Assembly (NCBI GenBank): GCA_002422425.1
Contig: DIVG01000087.1
Coordinates: 1 to 13,675, forward strand
DNA from: Akkermansiaceae bacterium UBA6138
Lineage (GTDB): Bacteria; Verrucomicrobiota; Verrucomicrobiia; Verrucomicrobiales; DEV007
Length of the DNA: 13,675 nt
Reading direction: 5' to 3'
Position numbers and translations under genes: made by a program. A model generated the notes under the pieces. That model was not told the origin of the DNA, searched no databases, and saw only the letters and a list, made by a program, of their open reading frames with translations. Shown piece after piece: positions 8,215 through 13,675 of this stretch (positions are counted from its first letter, which is position 1; each line of letters begins with the position of its first letter).

Positions 8215-8340
8215 GGGGAAAGCCTACGCGAAGGCCGGGGGCGGTCAAGGCGGGTTGGGAATGACGATACAGCGCCGTGTCCGCCGTGGATGCGTCATGT
8301 TCTCTGCGGCTCGAACCATGGTAGGCTCTCACCACGCACG

Positions 8341-11031
8341 ATGCCCCGGCCCCTGATATGTCTTTTCCTGCTCCTGCTTCCCTGCCTGTTCCCGGTGAAG
8401 GCGGTGGCGCGGGATCATTGGGCGTTTCAAGCGTTGGAACGACCGGCCCTGCCGGTGACGACGGCAGAGAATCCGATTGATGCTTTTGTCCGGGCGGAGC
8501 TCAAGGGGAAAAACCTGCCGGACTCGTCCGAGGCTGACCCTTACACACTGTTGCGGCGTCTTCATCTCGATCTCACCGGACTGCTCCCGTCACCCGCCGA
8601 GGTCGAGGCGTTTGCGGCGGCGGTGAAACGTGATCCGGTAAAGGCCCGGCACGAAGTGGTTGAAAAGCTCCTCGCCTCACCGCACTACGGCGAGCGCTGG
8701 GGGCGGCACTGGCTCGACCTTGCCCGTTATGGCGAGAGCGACGGGTATCTCGGGGATACTGAACGGCGCTGGGCCTGGCGTTATCGGGATTGGGTCGTGG
8801 CGGCGGTCAACCGCGATCAGCCTTACGACCACTTCAGCATCGAGCAGCTCGCCGGCGATCTTATACCCGAGGCGACAGAAGAGCAGAAAATCGCGGTCGG
8901 ATTCCACCGCAACGCCCTGCGCAATACCGAGGCCGGAGTGGACAAAGAGCTGAACCGCACCAAGGAAGTGATCGACCGCGTCAACGCCACCGCGACGACC
9001 TGGCTCGCGCTGACTCTCGCCTGTGCCGAGTGCCACAATCACAAACACGACCCGTTCAAGCAGGACGAATTTTTCTCGTTTTACGCATTCTTCAACAACC
9101 TCGAGGACAGCGATCCCACGATCCCCCTCCCGGGGGAGACAGAAAAATACAACACCGCTCTCGCCGCTTGGGAAAAGTCGCTCGTCCCGCTCGAGGCTGC
9201 CCTTGCGAAGGATGAAAGGGAGGCCCTGCCCGCCCGACGCGCCGCCTGGGAAAAGTCGCTCGTCCCCCTGCCGATGGCGGCGGACTGGACTGTTTTAAAA
9301 CCGTCCAAGGCCGAGTCGGGAGCATCGGATACGATGAAGATCCTCAACGACGGCGTCATCAGTGTGACGGGGCGTTCCGGGAAAAATCCCGATACTGTCA
9401 CTTACACGGTCGAAGCGGCGACACCTGACAAAGCCACCACGATCTCCGCGATCCAGCTCGAAGTGATCGGTTCAGCGGGGAGCGGACGCGAACCGGGCCT
9501 CACCGCAGGGCGGGGGAAGGACGGGGCATTTGTTCTTTCGAGTTTCTCTGCGCGACTCGAGGCAAATTCGGAAAAGGCGCGGCCACTCGTTTTGGAATCG
9601 GTCGCGGTGAGTGACTCTGATCCGAAGAGCGATCCGAACGAGGTCCTCGATGTCAAATCGACGAATGGGTGGAGCGTCTCGAGCCGCACCCGTCAATCGC
9701 ATCTCGCCGTCTTTCGATTGAAGGAGCCGCTCACGCTTGAACCGGGCGGTCGCCTCGTCGTCACCCTCGGCAGCAAAGCGCCGGGCGGCAACTCGCTGCG
9801 CCAGTTCCGTCTCAGTGCAACGGACGATGCCGGGGTGCGCGAGCCCTCACCCGTCCCCGCGACGGTGCGCGTGGCGCTCGAAATCGAGGAGGGTAAACGC
9901 ACGGAGGTTCAGCGCGAACTCGTCGCCGCCTTCCATCGCGGCATCGACCCGACCTGGAGTGATCGGCGTCTCGCGATCGATCATCATCTCGCGAAGGCCC
10001 CCGCGAAACCCGCAAGCCGGGTGCAATCCCTGACCGAGCGGGTGGAGGAGCGGCGCGAAAGTTTTGTGCATGTCAGGGGTGACTACTCCCGTCGCGGCGA
10101 GACGGTCACGCCCGGAGTTCCCGCCGTCCTCCACGATTTAAAAACACGCACTCCGGGCGCAACCCCGGATCGTCTCGATCTCGCTCACTGGCTCTTCGAC
10201 GAGGCCAATCCTCTCACCGGTCGTGTTGCCGTCAATCAGATCTGGCAGCATCTCTTCGGGGTCGGACTGGTGTCGACCTCGGATGACTTCGGCACCGAGG
10301 GCGCGACGCCGAGCCATCCCGAACTGCTCGACTGGCTCGCGACCGAATACCGCCGTCTCGGCTGGAGCCGCAAGGCGCTGATCCGTCTCATCGTCGATTC
10401 GGAGACTTACCGCCAGTCTTCCGCTCTGCCTGACGGCCCCGACCTTGAATCACCCGACAACACCCTCCTGTGGCGGCAGAACAGCTTTCGCGTCGATGCC
10501 GAAGTCGTGCGCGATATCCACCTCACCGCGAGCGGACTGCTCTCGCGCAAGATCGGCGGGGAATCGGTTTATCCGCCTCTGCCCGGCTTTGTCACCGAGG
10601 TGGGACGCAGCGTGCAATGGCCCGAGAGTCAGGGCGAGGACCGTTACCGTCGCGGGCTCTACATTTTCCTGAAGCGGACGATTCTCTATCCGACCCTGAC
10701 GACCTTTGACGCCCCGGCGACGGACGTCTCGTGCAGCCGTCGCGACCGCTCGAATAGTCCGATGCAGGCCCTCGCTCTCCTGAATGATCCGGTCTTCCAC
10801 GAGTGTGCCGAAGTGCTGGGGAAATCGCTCCTCGAAAAATACGGCGAAAAAACCGATGCCGCCATCGCCGATCTTTACGAACGCTGTCTCAATCGGGCAC
10901 CCGAACCGTCGGAGGTCGATACCCTGCTCTCGGCCCACGCTGATTTTGCGTCCGAGTCCGATCCTGAACAGGCCCTTGCCGCAACGGCTCGGGTCGTCCT
11001 GAATCTCGACGAGTTCATCACGCGTGACTGA
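8341..11031 (+). CDS. Secreted DUF1549/DUF1553 (PSCyt2/PSD1) protein
   Basis: This 896-aa exported protein has a signal peptide (hydrophobic core about 5-19, likely cleavage after AVA at 21-23). The PSCyt2/DUF1549 domain spans about 40-255. It contains LLRRLHLDLTGLLPSP and GERWGRHWLDLARY and ends in the single cytochrome-like motif C228-A-E-C231-H232 within CAECHNHKHDP. The middle (about 315-540) looks like a beta-rich, carbohydrate-binding-type insert. The PSD1/DUF1553 domain (about 600-870) has HWLFDEANPLTGRVAVNQIW and related blocks. The N-terminal PSCyt1 haem domain common in larger relatives is absent. Such proteins are nearly always paired with DUF1501 proteins, as here, and their role is unknown. 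I prefer ATG 8341 to ATG 8290 because the signal peptide starts there. Confidence 0.92.
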   Translation: MPRPLICLFLLLLPCLFPVKAVARDHWAFQALERPALPVTTAENPIDAFVRAELKGKNLPDSSEADPYTLLRRLHLDLTGLLPSPAEVEAFAAAVKRDPVKARHEVVEKLLASPHYGERWGRHWLDLARYGESDGYLGDTERRWAWRYRDWVVAAVNRDQPYDHFSIEQLAGDLIPEATEEQKIAVGFHRNALRNTEAGVDKELNRTKEVIDRVNATATTWLALTLACAECHNHKHDPFKQDEFFSFYAFFNNLEDSDPTIPLPGETEKYNTALAAWEKSLVPLEAALAKDEREALPARRAAWEKSLVPLPMAADWTVLKPSKAESGASDTMKILNDGVISVTGRSGKNPDTVTYTVEAATPDKATTISAIQLEVIGSAGSGREPGLTAGRGKDGAFVLSSFSARLEANSEKARPLVLESVAVSDSDPKSDPNEVLDVKSTNGWSVSSRTRQSHLAVFRLKEPLTLEPGGRLVVTLGSKAPGGNSLRQFRLSATDDAGVREPSPVPATVRVALEIEEGKRTEVQRELVAAFHRGIDPTWSDRRLAIDHHLAKAPAKPASRVQSLTERVEERRESFVHVRGDYSRRGETVTPGVPAVLHDLKTRTPGATPDRLDLAHWLFDEANPLTGRVAVNQIWQHLFGVGLVSTSDDFGTEGATPSHPELLDWLATEYRRLGWSRKALIRLIVDSETYRQSSALPDGPDLESPDNTLLWRQNSFRVDAEVVRDIHLTASGLLSRKIGGESVYPPLPGFVTEVGRSVQWPESQGEDRYRRGLYIFLKRTILYPTLTTFDAPATDVSCSRRDRSNSPMQALALLNDPVFHECAEVLGKSLLEKYGEKTDAAIADLYERCLNRAPEPSEVDTLLSAHADFASESDPEQALAATARVVLNLDEFITRD
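9163..9269 (+). repeat. In-frame 78-nt-spaced direct repeat inside the DUF1549/1553 gene
   Basis: The 20-mer TGGGAAAAGTCGCTCGTCCC occurs exactly at 9169-9188 and 9247-9266. With flanks the match extends to 29 nt with two differences. It encodes AAWEKSLVPL twice, at residues 275-284 and 301-310, 26 codons apart, in the linker after the cytochrome-like motif. Near identity at nucleotide level suggests a recent duplication. Confidence 0.8.
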
Positions 11032-11059
11032 ACCCGCCCGGGTAGCCCTCTTTGGTTCC

Positions 11060-12511
11060 ATGCTTAACCCTCTTCAAAATCCGATTCAGCGTCGCCGGGA
11101 CTTTTTCACCTCGGGCGCGAGCGGTCTCGGCGCGCTCGCCCTGGCTTCGATGCTGCGGGATGACGGGCTCATCGCCGGGGACGGCTCCTTCAAAGCACCG
11201 CACTTCGCGCCGAAGGCGAAGAACTGCATTTACTTTTTCATGGAGGGTGGCCCGAGCCAGATGGATCTCTTTGATCCGAAGCCGAAGCTGAACGAACTCG
11301 ACGGTCAACCGCTCCCGCCCTCGATTCTCGAAAAGGCGCAGTTCGCTTTCATTCAAAAGGATCAGGCGAGGCTGATGGGCAGTCCGAGGACCTTTAAAAA
11401 ATACGGCCAGTGCGGGATGGATCTCTCGGATCTGCTCCCGCATCTCTCGACCTGCGTCGATGACATCGCCCTGATCCGCTCGATGTATTGCGATCAGTTC
11501 AATCACCTCCCCGGGCAGCTCCTCATGCTCACCGGCTCGCCTTTTCGCGGGTGGCCGACCCTTGGGTCGTGGCTGAACTACGGTTTGGGGAGTGACTCGC
11601 GCGACCTGCCGGGTTACGTCGTTTTGACCACCCTGGGACGCGGACTTCCCGGAGGCGCGGCGAGTTGGTCGAGTGGATTCCTGCCGACGAACTACGCGGG
11701 CTCGCTTTTCCGCAGCAGCGGCAGTCCGGTTCTGAATCTCGAGACGCCCGACGGCATCACGCCGGCGATGCAGCGGCGCAGCGTCGAGACGATCAATTCA
11801 CTCAATCAGCGGCGTTACGAACAGAGCGGGCACCCCGAGATTGCGGCGCGGATCAAAAACTACGAGTTGGCCTTCCGCATGCAGTCGGCCGCACCCGAAC
11901 TGATCGATCTCTCGGGCGAGAGCAAGGCCACCCACGAGGCCTACGGACTCGACCGCAGTGAACGTGACTCGTCTGACAAGACCGGATTCCAGAGTTCCTT
12001 CGCCCGCAATTGTCTTCTCGCGCGGCGTCTCGTCGAGCGCGGGACGCGTTTTGTGACGCTCTTCCTCTCGACCTGGGACCAGCACAGCAACCTCGACTCC
12101 GAACTCGCGACGAACACCCGCATCTCGGATCAGCCCGTCGCGGCCCTGCTGAAGGATCTGAAAGAGCGCGGGCTCCTCGATGAGACGCTCGTGGTCTGGG
12201 GCGGTGAGTTCGGCCGCACCCCGCTCGGTGAAAATCGCAGCGGCTTCAAGACCGTGACCGGGCGCGATCATCACCCGAATTCCTTCAGCCTCTGGATGGC
12301 CGGAGGCGGCATCAAAGGCGGCCAGATTTTAGGCAAGACTGACGAGGTCGGCTGGGGCGTCGAGGAAGATCCGGTTCATGTGCATGACCTGCACGCGACG
12401 ATTTTGCATCTGTTTGGATTCAATCACGAGGAGCTGACCTACCGCTTCCAGGGCCGCGATTTCCGCATCACCGATGTCCACGGGAATGTCGTGGAGAAGC
12501 TGCTGGCGTGA
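11060..12511 (+). CDS. Secreted DUF1501 family protein (sulfatase/alkaline-phosphatase-like fold)
   Basis: This 483-aa protein has a Tat-like export signal: R12-R13-D-F-F followed by a glycine/alanine-rich hydrophobic stretch up to about residue 33. Family landmarks are YFFMEGGPSQMDLFDPKP, STWDQHSN, VVWGGEFGRTP, GRDHHPNSFSLWMAGGGIKG and the C-terminal HDLHATILHLFG...GRDFRITDVHG. DUF1501 belongs to the alkaline-phosphatase superfamily, so hydrolysis of sulfate or phosphate esters is possible but unproven. It lies 28 nt after the DUF1549/1553 gene, the usual pairing, so the two are probably cotranscribed and act together outside the cytoplasm. ATG 11060 is preferred over an in-frame GTG at 11024 that would overlap the upstream stop. 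Confidence 0.94.
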   Translation: MLNPLQNPIQRRRDFFTSGASGLGALALASMLRDDGLIAGDGSFKAPHFAPKAKNCIYFFMEGGPSQMDLFDPKPKLNELDGQPLPPSILEKAQFAFIQKDQARLMGSPRTFKKYGQCGMDLSDLLPHLSTCVDDIALIRSMYCDQFNHLPGQLLMLTGSPFRGWPTLGSWLNYGLGSDSRDLPGYVVLTTLGRGLPGGAASWSSGFLPTNYAGSLFRSSGSPVLNLETPDGITPAMQRRSVETINSLNQRRYEQSGHPEIAARIKNYELAFRMQSAAPELIDLSGESKATHEAYGLDRSERDSSDKTGFQSSFARNCLLARRLVERGTRFVTLFLSTWDQHSNLDSELATNTRISDQPVAALLKDLKERGLLDETLVVWGGEFGRTPLGENRSGFKTVTGRDHHPNSFSLWMAGGGIKGGQILGKTDEVGWGVEEDPVHVHDLHATILHLFGFNHEELTYRFQGRDFRITDVHGNVVEKLLA

Positions 12512-12615
12512 CGAGGCGGTTCCCGCAGAGGAAGAGGCCAATCTTTACCGAGGCGTCTCCCGGTTTGTCGATTTTTTGGAAGACAAGACCCGCCTCTTTC
12601 TGCTAAAAGTAATCC

Positions 12616-13311
12616 ATGAGAAATACCCTATTTTGTATCGCTCTTGTTGCCTTCCTCGGGACCAGCGCCTATTCCCGGACCTGGACCAGCTCTGATGGAG
12701 CAAGGACCTTCGAGGGAGACCTGAAGTCTTACGATGCGGGCTCCGGCATTGTCACCGTCCTCGTCAACGGGCGTCCCCTCACTTTTCCCAAAGACAAACT
12801 TTCCGCCGCAGACATTGCCTTCATCGAGGAATCGGCTGCTTCGACCGATTCCGCGTCTACTTCCGAAGCCGCCTCTTCGGTGATGTCCGAAAAGATGTCG
12901 AAAGTGAAATTTCACCTGCTCGACGGGAAGCGATTCAAGAAAGCGGAGCTGACCAAATCGCCGGAGTTCTATGTTCTCTATTACTCCGCCTCGTGGTGCC
13001 CCCCGTGCCGGGCGGCCGCCCCGGATACGGTAAAGAAATTCAAGGCGTCCATTGCCGATAACCCGAAAGTCGAGTTCATCCATGTCTCGGCGGACTCGTC
13101 CGAGGACGATGCCGAGACGTGGGCTGCCAAGGAAGGCTTCCCCTGGCTGACGGTCGTCCCTGATGATGTGAAACGCAGCGACCTGATGGAGTTCAAGACC
13201 CGAAACGTGGTCCCGCATTACGTGATGGTCGACTCTTCGGGTAAGCTTGTGGCGAATAGCTCGGCTGACGTTTTCAGCAAGATTGCTGAAGTGTCGAAAG
13301 CGTCGCCGTGA
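12616..13311 (+). CDS. Exported SHD1-domain thioredoxin-like protein
   Basis: This 231-aa protein has a signal peptide (about 1-20). Residues about 20-72 form an SHD1 (SLA1 homology domain 1-like) module: RTWTSSDGARTFEGDLKSYD, then FPKDKLSAADIAFI. A Ser/Ala-rich linker (72-93) follows. The thioredoxin/TlpA-like fold (about 97-228) has the redox motif W127-C-P-P-C131. It contains NVVPHYVMVDSSG, whose cis-Pro (after Val) is typical of the thioredoxin active-site neighbourhood. It likely reduces or isomerises disulfides, or works in cytochrome maturation, outside the cytoplasm. SHD1 plus thioredoxin proteins are common in Planctomycetes and Verrucomicrobia. The gene starts 104 nt after the DUF1501 stop, so it may have its own promoter, though I could not place one confidently. 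Confidence 0.9.
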   Translation: MRNTLFCIALVAFLGTSAYSRTWTSSDGARTFEGDLKSYDAGSGIVTVLVNGRPLTFPKDKLSAADIAFIEESAASTDSASTSEAASSVMSEKMSKVKFHLLDGKRFKKAELTKSPEFYVLYYSASWCPPCRAAAPDTVKKFKASIADNPKVEFIHVSADSSEDDAETWAAKEGFPWLTVVPDDVKRSDLMEFKTRNVVPHYVMVDSSGKLVANSSADVFSKIAEVSKASP

Positions 13312-13324
13312 CAGCGGAGTGGAT

Positions 13325-13344
13325 TTCCCCGTTTCACCGGGGAA
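13325..13344. terminator. Stem-loop between convergent genes, possible bidirectional terminator
   Basis: TTCCCCG pairs perfectly with CGGGGAA around the loop TTTCAC. It lies 14 nt after the thioredoxin gene's stop and 27 nt beyond the stop of the convergent deacetylase-family gene. No long T run follows on either strand, so the terminator role is inferred from position and symmetry. Confidence 0.45.
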
Positions 13345-13370
13345 TCATGTTGAGAAACTGACCCGTCCGA

Positions 13371-13675
13371 CTATGCCATGAGCGCCCCGAGGTGGCTCTT
13401 AACGGCACTGGCCAGCCCCGCCTGATTGTAGCCGCCCTCAAGCACGGAGACGAGTCTCCCGGCCGAGTGAGTGTCGGCGATATCGCGGAGCACCCGGGTG
13501 AGCGCGGCGAAGTCGTCGTCGGTCAGGGTGAACTGCCCGAGAGGATCACCGAGGCGGCTGTCAAAGCCGGCGGAGATGATGACGAGGTCGGGCTTGAATT
13601 CGGCCATCTTTTTCGTGAAGGCACCGCGAAAGGCGGCTCCGATTTCGTCGATGCCGCTGCCGGCGGGGAGGGGGA
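13371..13675 (-). CDS. Histone deacetylase family protein, C-terminal part (5' end beyond window)
   Basis: The minus-strand frame is open from the right edge to TAG at 13371-13373 and gives the last 100 or so residues of an arginase/deacetylase-fold enzyme. The edge sequence reads PLPAGSGIDEIGAAF and continues through KPDLVIISAGFDSRLGDPLG and VSVLEGGYN. In this family the Asp of SAGFD is a zinc ligand and the Tyr of EGGY is catalytic; both are present. Members deacetylate acetyl-lysine, acetylpolyamines or acetoin-metabolism proteins, and the fragment does not say which. ATG 13607 is internal to the domain and is not the true start. The gene converges on the thioredoxin-like gene. Confidence 0.93.
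   Translation of the reverse strand, partial: PLPAGSGIDEIGAAFRGAFTKKMAEFKPDLVIISAGFDSRLGDPLGQFTLTDDDFAALTRVLRDIADTHSAGRLVSVLEGGYNQAGLASAVKSHLGALMA

Noticed and set aside
7280..8335. Minus-strand 351-aa open frame overlapping the YndJ-like gene in another frame
   Set aside because: It is Arg/Pro-rich with no recognisable domain and lies across the divergent promoter region; it is a frame shadow.
8341..9050. Multihaem cytochrome domain at the N terminus of the DUF1549 protein
   Set aside because: Only one CxxCH (residues 228-232) is present, within DUF1549 itself. There is no separate PSCyt1 domain.

Overview
This window reads as an ordinary chromosomal segment of a GC-rich bacterium, most likely a member of the Verrucomicrobiota or otherwise the wider PVC group. 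The best clue is an adjacent pair of secreted proteins, DUF1549/DUF1553 (PSCyt2/PSD1) followed by DUF1501, a pairing that is very abundant in Planctomycetes and Verrucomicrobia. An SHD1 domain joined to a thioredoxin fold points the same way. Most start codons lack a Shine-Dalgarno sequence, and several are preceded by a pyrimidine tract. The assignment rests on gene content alone.

Layout. The window opens inside a minus-strand tRNA-Gly(TCC), followed by two short palindromes and a plus-strand comEC/rec2 DNA-uptake channel gene. Next come a predicted lipoprotein with a C-terminal 3D (RlpA-like) domain and, 25 nt later, nth (endonuclease III), probably one transcript. A gene-free stretch of about 380 bases follows, with three degenerate 22-24 nt direct repeats, several inverted repeats and a plausible promoter for argG (argininosuccinate synthase). 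ppnP (pyrimidine/purine nucleoside phosphorylase) lies 23 nt behind argG. A hicB-like antitoxin gene broken by a single-base frameshift then meets, tail to tail, a minus-strand membrane protein resembling a YndJ plus DUF1990 fusion.

The right third holds the plus-strand DUF1549/DUF1553 and DUF1501 genes, 28 nt apart, and after about 100 nt an exported SHD1-thioredoxin protein. A minus-strand histone-deacetylase-family gene enters from the right edge and is incomplete.

How the genes work together. The clear functional groupings are argG-ppnP (probably one transcript) and the DUF1549/1553-DUF1501 pair, possibly with the exported thioredoxin. comEC (uptake), the 3D-domain protein (envelope) and nth (base-excision repair) are neighbours without an obvious shared pathway. 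I found no CRISPR array, no intact mobile element and no strong candidate for a new multi-gene system. The most useful leads are the hicB remnant, the unusual cysteine spacing in Nth, the repeat island after nth, the divergent metallo-beta-lactamase motifs in ComEC and the YndJ-DUF1990 fusion.
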